Shown piece after piece: positions 1-10,495 of a stretch of 64,000 nt of DNA. Positions within the stretch are counted from its first letter, which is position 1; every line of letters begins with the position of its first letter. The DNA is from Rhizophagus irregularis (Eukaryota > Glomeromycota > Glomeromycetes > Glomerales > Glomeraceae). The position numbers and the translations under genes were made by a program. The stretch is from positions 1,984,001 to 2,048,000 of the forward strand of contig NC_089430.1 of the NCBI RefSeq assembly GCF_026210795.1. Reading direction: 5' to 3'. A model generated the notes under the pieces. That model was not told where the DNA came from. It was given only the letters and a program-made list of their open reading frames with translations, and did not search any database.

Positions 1-2666
1 GTAATTCATTCATAGTTTTGTCTAATTCTTCTTTATAATAAGCAATGAAAGGATGCTCATATGTAATATGGTCTTCTCCATATATATTGGCAAATCCACG
101 ATTATTAAGGATTGAATATATATACTGACGCAATTTTGTTGTTGCTACATGTGCTATTTCATCGTTTCCAATGCGATACCTAGAAATGTTAGTTAATAAT
201 GTGGATAATAAAGATGCTTTATTAACAATATTTGCTTCAAGATGATAATGTTGTCCTGTACTTTGAAAGTATTTTGTTGCATAGGATAATATTGTCTCAA
301 TAATATGGCGTTGTAAAACTGCTTGAATAAGTAATTGATCATCTTTTTGATTTGTAATTTTAATTGAACATTTATAAAGCAATAAAAGCTTTTTAATTTC
401 TTCCATATTAACAATAACATCCTGATTCAAATCAGTTATGTATTTTTTTAGATTATCACTTAATTGTAAGATATCGTTATTTAAACTATTAATATGATTT
501 TGGTTAGTATCTTCTGATTGGTAGTTTGATGTTTCGTCCAATAAAATATTTTGTTGAAAATTATTTTCTAATTGATTCAATAAATAGATATTTTTTTGGT
601 GCAAATTTCCATTTTCATTATCTAATTCTTCCTTTTCTTTTTCTAACTTTTTTAATTGATTCTCTTTCAATTTTACATCTTGTTGTAATTGATTGATTCT
701 TGGTTCTTGCAACTTGATTTTATTTTGATATCGTTGATTATCAATAATTTGATTTTGATATTTTTCTTCAATTCCTTTAATATCGCGTTTTAACTTTTCA
801 ACAATTATTTTATGCTGATTAGTCTCATTATTATATTTATTTATTAATGTTTTGTATTCTTCCTGTAAATTAACATAAAGTAGCATTTGGTCTTGTAATA
901 CTTCATTTTTTTCTTTAACTTCTTTAAGCTCTTTAATAGTATTTTTTAATTGATTCTTAATACGATTCTGATTAACTAGTAGATCAATATTTATTATCAA
1001 AATAAAAATTAAAATTAACGAATATTTTCCTTTAAAAAAAAAAAAGATTTATTAATTAAAATCTTACCATGATACAAGCCATACAGTACAGCTAGTAGCA
1101 AAAAAGGAAAGAAAGTTAATATCATTCTGAATCAAAAAAAAAAGAATTTATTCTCCTAAGCTATGCTCTTACCTCCTCTCATAATAGCGGTAACAGAATA
1201 AGGTGGTCTAGAAATAAGTCGTACTCTTGTATTAAATTCTTTTTTAATTCTTGATTGTAAATATTTTGATTTTCCAAGTTCACCGACTAATGATAATGCA
1301 AAACAATTATCATCACATAAACGTAATTGGGAGTCAATTAGTTGTATAATCTTTTCTATAATGGGATCAAATATCGCTTTAATATCTTCAAATTTTAACT
1401 CAAAAGACCATCCAATTCCTTTTTTATTAGTATTATATTCTTCATTACAATATTGTGCTAAAAAAGGTTGGTGTGCTAAAAATATTATGAAACAAAATTA
1501 ATTTTTTTTTTAAAAAAAAAAAGATAACTTTTCAATACATTACCTTTTGAATCAAATTTGACGGTATCAAATTCTGATTGGATTCCAGTAAAATTTATCT
1601 TGTAAAGTCTAAAAAATACTTGTAATATATATTGTATTTGGTATGGTCGATTTTCTTTAACGTAATTAATTGCAAAAGATCCAACGTTGTTCTCTAAAAA
1701 TTTAAGAAATTCTTGATCTACGGAACTACTACCACAATCATTTCCAATTCTTTCTGCTATCAAACTTAGTCTTTCATTTTCCAAAAGCTGCCTTGTTGTC
1801 AAACTTACTATGTCCCCTCCACAATCAATTATCATAAAATTTTCTAAGAAATTTAAAAATATAATTAAGAGAATAATTTTTAACAAATTTATATATCATT
1901 GTATGTTATTAATGTTTACTACTTACCACCGACCGATATATTATGAGATTTTAAATATTTCATACAAAAAATCGCAATAGCTTCGGCTATTAAAACGAAA
2001 TATTTCATAAATAATACGTTGGTTATCACGTGATAAACCATTACATATTACTTACATTCTGTGATAAATTTCAAATTTTGACTATACAGATCCCTTAATA
2101 ATCCTGCTTTGAAAGCGCATTCTCTTATAGTCCAAGTCGAAATTGTATATTTATCTGGAATCTTTATTGTTTATTTTTAAAATTATTTCTATTAATTTAA
2201 TTTCATAGTAGGAAAATTCACAACGGAAATATTGGAAATATTGAACATATATACCGCTAAGATAAATAAAATCTGAGTATAAAAATCAACCTGTCGTTCA
2301 CTACGTATAGTTTGTTCTAAAACTTTTCTCAATTCGTGAAGATAATTAGTAATGGCTATTTCATTGGACAAAGGACCACCTTCCCATTCTATATGAATAC
2401 GAATATCATTTGGATTCATGTACGAATATGCGAAGCCCTGATTAAAAAAATTATGAACTTGAGAGATTACTTGATTAAATCATGAATAATATTAACTCTT
2501 AACAAATATTATTGAGACGTACTGCACAAGAAATTCCGAAATCCCTAAAATCTTATTAAAAAAAAAAACTTAAGCGACCAAAATGACAGCAACAAATATT
2601 ACTAAATAGTAAATACATACGAATATTTGACTTACTGATACCGACAATACTGCAATAATCATTCAT
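1..2666 (-). CDS. Hsp70-like ATPase / coiled-coil fusion, copy A (3' end outside window, 5' end decayed)
   Basis: Paralog of the gene at 10496-13632, in inverted orientation. Exons inferred from splice signals and paralog alignment: 2666-2636, a degenerate exon near 2545-2521, 2437-2255, 2161-2056, 1986-1927, 1843-1544, 1475-1173, 1091-1068, and 975 running off the window start. Family hallmarks of the Hsp70/actin-like ATPase are visible: IIDCGGDIVSLTTRQ (phosphate-2 loop), the ERIGNDCGSSSVDQEF segment and SLVGELGKSKYL (adenosine motif). A long Gln/Asn/Lys/Glu-rich coiled coil and a C-terminal domain shared with the paralog follow. All reading frames from exon 3 onward are open, including the coiled coil where the paralog has a stop. 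Two defects are seen. Exon 3 lacks about 41 codons present in the paralog, an in-frame deletion after IHIEW. The short exon that should encode the phosphate-1 loop (DLGTTHS-like) has lost sense and phase. ATP binding is therefore doubtful. Role unknown; HSPA12-like relatives are expanded in these fungi. Confidence 0.65.
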
Positions 2667-3082
2667 GTTTTATTGAAGAAAAAAAGGGGGCTTTGTAATG
2701 GCAAGAATTTATAAATGTGATGTGGTTTAACTTTTATTCATTCACTTAACACAGATTTCGCAGAAATCAAATCTTTGTAGATGGGAAAATATAAAATATC
2801 ATTTATTTACTTTTTTCACACGATCATACATATTACATAAATCATCGAATCAGAAATGAAAGATCATCATATAAAAAATTCAGATATAAACAAACAAGTC
2901 TCAAAATCACGTAGATCTTTCCTCTTTCAGGAATGCGGCCGTGTAGTCCATAAATCGGCGGCGCAGAAAGCGTGGCACGTATCAGTCGTATCACTTCGTA
3001 CAAGACGAAACCGCTTATTATATTACAACTCATGCCGCCATGTCGGAAGTTTGCACAACATTCAACTACCCCTGCGTAACCG
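2667..3082. other. Intergenic, no supported gene
   Basis: AT-rich spacer upstream of copy A. It contains a short, locally GC-richer island (about 2935-3075) that is open in both strands for 60-80 codons. I recognise no protein in either reading and see no splice or start context, so no gene is called. Confidence 0.4.
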
Positions 3083-3083
3083 T

Positions 3084-3600
3084 GAAAAAAGCAGGTGACA
3101 AATAATGGGTGACAAATAAGTTTTGGCTAGTTAAAAAAAAACCAGGATAAGCAATAACTAATACTAAAGACTGCGGATTAGGTATCTAATTGACTCAAAA
3201 AGTTACTCTTAAGGAATTGATCAATCAAAAATCGATTAATCTTGATTGATCATGTGCAATTGATTTCTTAGTAATCAATTTTGTAGTTCAATCAATCAAA
3301 AAAAGGATATTTGGTTTAAAATTGATTGTCTAACATTTTAATAATAATTTTTTGCATAAAAAAACACATAAATGACATAATATTCATATTACTATTAAGT
3401 AAATGAGATAAGATTTGTACGTTATTAGTAAGATTGATTGGTAAAATTGTGAGAGTAAAATTGATCGTCCAATTTAAGCAAAATTGATTGAATTCAATTT
3501 TAATTGATGATAACTCGTGATCGATTAATTGACCTAATACTTGATTTGTGCACAAAAGTCATATGACTAATTTTTTGTCACTACGTCACCCCTGCTTTTT
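3084..3600. mobile_element. Candidate MITE with TGAAAAA(A)GCAGG ends
   Basis: The left end (3084 onward) reads GAAAAAAGCAGGTGAC. The reverse complement of the right end (about 3600-3574) reads GAAAAAGCAGGGGTGAC. The interior is filled with repeated ATTGATT/AATCAAT motifs in both orientations, so the single strand could fold extensively. No transposase and no clear target-site duplication were found, so the element class is unknown. Confidence 0.35.
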
Positions 3601-5512
3601 CATTTTTTATAAGTATTTTGAGGCTATTTGTTACACATTATTTATCAAATGAACGCAATACTTAATGTGGGCCAAACTCTTAATGCAGACAGACATGTTT
3701 GTGACATTTTTGTGCGGTAGTCTTAAGAGTAAGGTCTAATAATTTGATTGTTGATAAATTTATCCATTAATCATTAAATGATGAATCAATAATTCAGTTC
3801 ATTCATATTTTTATTTGTTTTATTTTACTTTATTTTTATTTTTATTTTTTTTTAAAAAAAATTCCACGTGAACTAAGCCACGGTACAAATTACAAGGACA
3901 CTATATACTAGAGCCAAAAGAAATAAAACCGTGAGCCAAACCGCCAAGTTTTGACGATGCCACCCTGGTATTTTATTTTTACTTTAGAAAGGCAGGCAAC
4001 GTTTAACTATAAACAAAGAAAATATCACGGGACAATCCAACATCTACCGGTTCAAAATTTTACTTGGTCCCGAATAATAAATTTATCTGATATCCGTGTT
4101 GTATAAATTATACTATCCGTATATCCGATTACGTTAATCCGAGTGTTGGCGGAACATTGGCAGTGCCGGCCGGCATTAAACAACGCACAGAAACTGAACC
4201 GAATTCTAGTTGCTGGTTTCATATTTACCGTGTAATCTATCACTTTTTCAATAGAATTTTTGGCACCTTCAATGTGCCTCGTAGAACTAGCGCAGTCATA
4301 ATTAATCCTTATTTGTCACTTTACTTTTATGAGACCGTTTATCTTCAGATATCCGTCGGTTACAACATTAGTTTCGGATTATCTATAGATATCCGCTATG
4401 TGATAACCCTAATACATAGTGATCGTCCACCACATGCATGGCCGTCGTTTCAATGATATGCATGGCGGATTTCCAGGAGGGAAATGTCATCTATTATATT
4501 TCGGGAAAATCGGGAAAATTGCTAACTTAACCGATACGATGACTAACAAATTCCAAGCATAATTGGAAAGTATCCGGTGCTTGATTTAAAAATTCCAGAT
4601 ACAGGGGAATTAATAGAAAAATTTGTTTGTTCTGATATACTTCTATCATACTAACGAAATAGTGTTATCAATAGTTCAAATTAGTTAAATAAATTGCTTT
4701 TATAGATATTGTATATCTAATAATATTATTGAATAGAATATTGTTTTAAATAATATGCTGACAATATAAAGAAACAGGTACACTGTTACTTATGATTTCT
4801 AATATTTTTAGGGTTCCGATTTATTTCAAGCAAAACTTTTATATTATGCATGTAAAATGCCTCTTTATCAATGTATCTATTAAATTTTAAGAAACAATTT
4901 TTTGGTTAGGTTTGTGACGAGATTTGTGAACATACAAATAGTGTGAGAGAAAAACAGTGCCTAAAATAAAATAGTCCTTTATGGTATTTACGTTAAACGT
5001 AATTTAACTAATTTATGTAATGCAAAATATTATATAATATAAAGTATTATATAATATAAATCATACAATGTTTTTTTCTGATTACAAATGATGTACGTAT
5101 AGTATAAAGACCAGACCATATTTAGTTAGATGATCAGACATTTAACGATTAAAGTCGATAAGAATTTTGTTATAGTATGAATTCAATCACAATTTGAGAC
5201 AATTTCCATATTTTCTATCATACATATTAAATAATAAGTATTCTGGTATTTTTTATTATGCTTAAAAAATAAATAGAAGTGTAATCTTGATATGATAATG
5301 AAATTACTGTAAATTGAAATTTTCTTGTATTAAACTGTTTCTATCGTTATCAACAATTGATTCTTGTCATATAAAAGTCTATAACTTCCTGTCTATCAAT
5401 GAGTCCATTACTTATTCGGTTAATAATGAGACAAATCTCAATATGAATAACATTGTTTGATAGCGCAATGAAGACAAAAAACCACTGATGATCATTTGAG
5501 CCACAAAAATAC
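3601..5512. other. Intergenic, repeats with GATATCCG motifs, no gene supported
   Basis: AT-rich DNA. Around 4085-4150 and 4330-4410 the motif GATATCCG/CGGATATC recurs in both orientations together with a CCGGCCGG palindrome near 4168, suggesting a decayed inverted-repeat element. A 99-codon plus-strand open frame here (4157-4456) has no recognisable domain and overlaps these repeats. Nothing else is supported. Confidence 0.35.
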
Positions 5513-5520
5513 TATATAAA
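5513..5520 (+). promoter_or_regulatory. TATA box of the ADP-ribosyltransferase-like gene
   Basis: TATATAAA lies 67 bp upstream of the ATG at 5587, followed by a T/C-rich leader ending in AAATAGAA before the start codon. Position and sequence fit a fungal TATA element; function is inferred. Confidence 0.45.
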
Positions 5521-5586
5521 AGTATGCAGTAAACGAATTTATTTAATTGATCTTTTTTTCCTCTAAAAAGTTTTATTCAAATAGAA

Positions 5587-6315
5587 ATGAAGTACAATGA
5601 AGGATATTTATACGGAAAAAGAGAACTTGAAAGAAATTCAGATTATACAATGTCTCACAAATTTATCAAAGAGTATTTACAACTTGATGATTCGATCTTT
5701 AGTCATCATGATAATTGTTATTATCTCGAAAATTATAGTCATCTTGAATATAGAGGTGGCCATCGGTATCTAAGACCATCTAAATGTTCTAAATTTGTAT
5801 TAAAACAGGGACATCATCTGTTTTATAATTATCAGTGGACATACAGTTATCATGGAACAAACTCGAAAAACATCAAAAGTATCCTTCAACATGGTCTAAA
5901 GATACCTGGAACTCTTGCTGGCGAACAAATAGTCCGGATGGAGCACGGATCAACATATGGAAATGGCATCTATACTTCAAAGATTCCATTATATTCTCAA
6001 TTATACGCACCGGTAATCAGATGGAATGGCAAGTATTTTCAAACGATCTTAATGGTACGACAACGGTCAGATTCTATTGATGTTCAAGAAGGGGAGGGTA
6101 CATATACGGTTAGCACGCTTGATTACCTTAATTACGAAAATCTTCACAAGTTATATTAGGGGAAGATTTCAGCAAATGAAATGCAATATGTTTGCTTTGA
6201 TGAAAGCTCTTGCATTCTACATGCCTTGTTGGTTAAAGTTCATGACTATGATCCAATGGATTCTGATGGTGGTGAATATCGTAAAATATCCAAAATCCTA
6301 GATAATTTGAAATAG
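5587..6315 (+). CDS. Putative PARP-type ADP-ribosyltransferase-fold protein, 217 aa, one intron
   Basis: Two exons, 5587-6097 and 6173-6315, joined across a 75-nt intron (GTACAT...TTTCAG, phase 1). Without splicing the frame meets TAG at 6157; with splicing it continues to TAG at 6313. The protein shows the three-part signature of H-Y-E ADP-ribosyltransferases: YHGTNSKNIKSILQHGLKIPG (His89), GSTYGNGIYTS (Tyr129), and, reached only after splicing, EANEMQYVCFDE (Glu173). In the PARP family His and Tyr bind NAD+ and Glu catalyses transfer. The Glu following the intron is the main reason I trust the splice. There is no signal peptide and no accessory PARP domain. The N-terminal 80 residues are unrecognised. 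It stands alone with its own TATA box. Substrate is unknown; an inactive ART-fold protein is also possible. Confidence 0.65.
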
Positions 6316-7599
6316 CAGTTAAGAAAACGTTAACTATTTATATAAGAGTTGATATTGATTATATGAGGATAAGAATAATTTTCTTTTTTTACATAAATTT
6401 TTTTTGTATTGAGAGTCTGAAACTTTATAATTATAATAAATACTAATATATTCACATGATGTCTATCTAACTGTTAAAGAGGATTATTATATAATTATTG
6501 TCACCTATATATAAACAACAATAGTCCGAAATTTGAAATTTTATTTATTTATATTGTGTAACTTATTTTAAAGTACTTTGTTAAAATATAATAATTGCCG
6601 CGTGAATGGTAAAAAATTTTTTTGTCATATGGATTTCCATGGAATTTTTGCAAAATACATAAAAATTACATGAAAACTAGTCCGAAATTTTATGTTTTTA
6701 TTATTGCTACTTATTGAAATTATCCAACTTTAACCCATAATATTAATAAATAACCCAACGGAAATGTTCAGTACCATGTTGCTCTATCATTTTATCGGTT
6801 TAGTTTATTCATTTTACTATTCAATTTATAATTTATAAAAATATGTAGTCACATAATATTAGTGTGGTTTATAAGTGGCAGTCACCATACAGATTAAGAA
6901 AAAAGTAATCCAAAAATTCTCGAGTTTCTTTATCTACGGCTTACACATGTATTACATGTATAATACGTAGTATGAAGAGCCATCCTGGTCAAAATCTCGG
7001 GTAGTTACTCTGGACGCATCCAAGGTAAAACTAGGGATATATCTGTGGTAGTACCTGAGATTTTTGACCAATTACCCTGGATGTAAACACTACCCGGGAT
7101 GATTAAATTTTCGCTCCTACAAGATTCATCGAGTCCGCCACCTTCTGCTGGCATTTTATGCATGGGTTCCAGACTTCCGCCTTTTCTTACGTGAAAGTGA
7201 GGGTATACAAATCAACATGATCCCCATTTAGTCCCTGTAGTGCTTCTCAAGGCACTAATTCTGCGCAATTCCCCATGGCCATGTGACAAGCTTCTGATTC
7301 TTGTTGCGTCAAGTTATTTTATTTTGCGTAACATTTTCATTTTGTTGCACTGGATGCAGTGATAGTACCTTACCGCCAATTAAATAAATTTCATTAATGA
7401 TCTACAAAATTTCACCCCATTTATCGTAGGATAGAAAACAAGTCCTCCATTTTCCCTATTTTATTATTTGTACCTTGTAACGCAAAGGTTATTTAAGTAA
7501 ATAAAATATTTTATTTTTATATAGGTACTCCGTGAAGTTCCCATCCAAAGATCTTCAAAACACTTGCAACAAATACTCAATTAAGACATGTAACGTAAA
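6316..7599. other. Intergenic with a hairpin-forming repeat at about 6985-7075
   Basis: No gene supported. At 6985-7075 the segment GGTCAAAATCTCGGGTA is repeated inverted as GGTCAAAAATCTCAGGTA, forming an imperfect hairpin of about 85 bp. A related phrase (CATCCAGGGTAAAAT-like) recurs at about 10227-10270, so this is probably a dispersed element. The rest is AT-rich spacer. Confidence 0.4.
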
Positions 7600-8500
7600 A
7601 AATGTAAAAAAAAAAAAAAATTTAATTAAATCTGAAAAAAGATAAATCAATAAGCCCCTAACTCCCTAAGACCATCAAATACTGAGGTTTAATAATATAC
7701 GATTAAGGAATAATTTGTGAAGATCATAATTAATAAATTAAATAAATTAAATTAAATTAAATAAATAAAAATAATTGATAATAAATGAAACAAATAATTG
7801 TGAATAATAGTAAATAAAATTATAAAGAAAAAAAAAATTTTTTTTTATGAAAATTAATTTATTTAGGTGTTCAAAAATAATTGATTGAACATAATTTGAT
7901 AATCGACTAGGAAACGGGAACCGTTGTAAGTCCGGAGCGAGGTATAATAAATAAAGATGTAGCGATATTCTACTAATTAGCAGCATAACGCCTTGGAATT
8001 CCGGTAATTTTCTGCTGATTAGCAGCATAACGCCTTGGAATTCCTGGACAGAGAAACTCATGTGATTGAAAATTTACACGTTATTTCCATAGATCATCAT
8101 AGTGCGTAGACATATATAGTTCTTCGCTTCGCTCCGGACAATAAGCCTGCAATGACTAATTTTAGCAAACAAAGTATATTTGTTTATTACCTTAGGAAAT
8201 ATTGAGGCTTAATGAACTGCATGATCAAGATATGTTTTAAGATCATTAAAAAAAAAAAAAATTTTTTATGGTCTACTAATACGTTTAAGGATTAATTTGG
8301 TAGAAATCTTAATTAATCAAAAAATATATATATATTTATAAATAATAAATAAAAAAATAATTGTTAAAATGAATGAAAAAAAGTTTTTTTTAACGCAAAT
8401 GATTTTATTTAATCTATAAGCCCCATTAACTAATTTATCAATGACATTATAATGTTTAATTACCTTCTTAGGAAATATTCAGGTTTAATCTTCTCCTTAA
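7600..8500. repeat. Two degenerate direct copies of an AT-rich dispersed repeat
   Basis: Segments 7610-7860 and 8245-8410 share an ordered set of phrases: an A-rich run, ATACG(A/T)TTAAGGA(A/T)TAATTTG, AATTAAT, and a polyA/polyT palindrome. Phrases containing TAAGCCCC and TTAGGAAATATTNAGG flank them (about 8145-8220 and 8410-8495). This looks like a tandemly duplicated, decayed repeat. No coding capacity. Confidence 0.4.
7965..8048. repeat. Two-copy tandem repeat, about 37-bp unit
   Basis: The phrase ATTAGCAGCATAACGCC plus TTGGAATTCC occurs twice in direct orientation (7975-8001 and 8019-8042), separated by GGTAATTTTCTGCTG. The reading frame through it on the minus strand is an artefact of the duplication. 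Confidence 0.5.
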
Positions 8501-8852
8501 ACCGCAGTTATTACAATATCGTTAATTGTAATGACACAATGTATATAAATATGGATGATGTAATTATTTATTTCGAAAAAATTATATACATGTTCTAAAT
8601 ATGGAAATACAAAAAATAATTCCCATATGAAGTGAAACAAAAAATATTTTTTCGAAAGTTAAAAATTACATTATGGAGCCTCCCCCTTTTTGTTTAATGT
8701 TGAGTATTGGATATTGAAGAATTGGGAAGTCGGCTGTGGAAATAGTGAAAGATTTAAATATATATATATGTATGACATGAGTATGTTAGTGAGAGAAAAA
8801 AAATTTTTACTCTTAATTATTTACTCTTAATTATTCTTAAACAAAAAAGAAT

Positions 8853-9529
8853 ATGCCCGCAAAAATCTCCACAATGTGTTACATTCATGAATTCACTGAA
8901 TGACTTACTCAGGAGTTTACGGTAAAGGAAATTACGGCTGTTGCAAGATTGAATGATGATGATCTGACAAAAATTGTATATTTGAGAGTAAAGGTCTCCA
9001 TTCCGGTAGATCAAAATATATCAATGATTTTAATAAAGGCCAGGTGATTTTCTTGAAAGGAAAGTTTGTTGCTTGCATCAGTTGGTATAGTGTACTGTAT
9101 GTATTGTTTTGCGCGTGTTCTTTTGAAATCAACCAAAAATTTGTTAATTTTTTTTTATTTTATAAATCATAAACATATCAAAGGTTAATGCAACGTCCGT
9201 TAAGTTGATTGATAATATGGGATTCGATGATATGCTTGCGATTGGGTTAAATGTCATGATTATGGGACTAACCACCAAGACGGTCAGAAATATTGATAAT
9301 CAATCGATTATGGATTTCTATGTAGAGGAAACTTAGGAGATCGGGAACCGAGAGAATTTTGGGTTGAGGTTCGTCATAATGCAAACCTCAGATATCTCGC
9401 TAACAAGACTAATGCTATAAGTCAAAGCATGCGATCTACTACTGCTTTGATGGGTACGCTAACCTATCAGATGCCGGTGCTCACCTTTTTTCTTGAATGT
9501 TCTGATTTTAACGTATACGCACATGTTTA
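8853..9529 (+). pseudogene. Decayed gene of unknown dispersed family (stop plus frameshifts, one intron)
   Basis: Starting at ATG 8853 the frame reads MPAKISTMCYIHEFTE, then meets TGA at 8901, then resumes (LTQEFTVKEITAVARLNDD, ILVYLR-like strand, SIPVDQN). A frameshift near 9020 leads to YINDFNKGQVIFLKGKF. An intron (GTACTG...CAAAG, about 9091-9194) joins SWYS to VNATSVKLIDNMGFDD and MIMGLTTKTVRNIDNQ. TAG at about 9334 and a further shift lead to REPREFWVEVRHNANLRYL and a terminal TAG near 9528. The continuity of sensible protein across three frames shows one former gene. The beta-rich GQVIFLKGKFV stretch suggests an OB-like fold, but I do not recognise the family. It is probably a repeat-borne gene. 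Confidence 0.55.
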
Positions 9530-10495
9530 GTATATTTTTGATTTTCAATCAATACATTATTTAATTTTTTTTTTAATTGTATTTTTTTATTTCATTAATT
9601 TTAATTATTAAATCTATTAAAATATTAATCATTTGTTAAAATTTGTCATATTGATTTTATTAGTTTAATGTATTTTTTTAAAAAAAAAATAAATAAAATT
9701 TAAAACAATACATCGAGTGAAAAGATTTATTTTCCTAATAATAATTTACACCATTTACGATAATCACGATTAAAAATAAGCTTCCTAACATTTCGCACAT
9801 TTACGAACTTTAATTTTATTATTAAAATTGAATTATAAAAAAATAATATGCTCTGACCCCCGATCATTGATCCCGTGACGCTATTAATTAATACTCCCAC
9901 ATTTGCTCCCATCAATCTCACTGAGTTATAGCCGGATCTCGAATTAATTTTAAATCTGAAAAAAAAAAAAATGAAAATATGGTCTGAACCATGCTCAAAC
10001 CGGAATTTTTAAATTATGATTTCATGTGATATTATTTACAATTTATTAAATAATTATAAAACAATTATAAACAAATGAAAGTATGATTATTATAAGATTT
10101 ACGATAAATTTAAAAAAGTACAATGTTGAAAATTGCAGCCTGTATTAAGGGATAATTCTGGCTCGAATTAAAATCAGGATCTGCATAATATACAACATTG
10201 TAAAAAAAATCAATGATCACCCCGGATAATATTTGCATCCAGGGTAAAATTAGGATGAATCCAGAGTAACGCAAAGAGACATTACATTTCTATTGTTTTG
10301 ATACATTGTTTGCAAAGGATAAGATAGATGATCTACCTAATAAAAACGTAATATTTGTATGGCGGGTAACCAGATATAGTAGTCAGTAGATCATCGAGAA
10401 AGATTATCATTTTAAGGGGCGAAGTCAATAAAAAAAAGTTCGAGTGAACGAACAAACTCTTTAGTCATTTTGTTGTCATTTTTTTTCAGAAAAAC
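9530..10495. other. Intergenic, no supported gene
   Basis: AT-rich spacer between the decayed gene and the Hsp70-like copy B. It holds GGATCTCGAATTAATTTTAAATCTG (about 9934-9958, two joined phrases), a related inverted phrase near 10155-10185, and a relative of the 6985-7075 hairpin at 10205-10275. No gene is supported. Confidence 0.35.

Noticed and set aside
2842-3098. Overlapping frames of 63 and 80 codons on opposite strands in a GC-richer patch
   Set aside because: Neither has recognisable motifs; probably a repeat fragment.
4157-4456. 99-codon plus-strand frame
   Set aside because: Overlaps inverted GATATCCG repeats, no recognisable domain, no promoter or splice support.
6077-6301. 74-codon plus-strand frame at the end of the ADP-ribosyltransferase-like gene
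   Set aside because: Out-of-frame reading of the second exon; the catalytic-Glu frame is the supported one.
9727-9921. 64-codon minus-strand frame with a Gly/Val-rich start
   Set aside because: No family recognised and its second half is low-complexity; could be a relic but not supportable.
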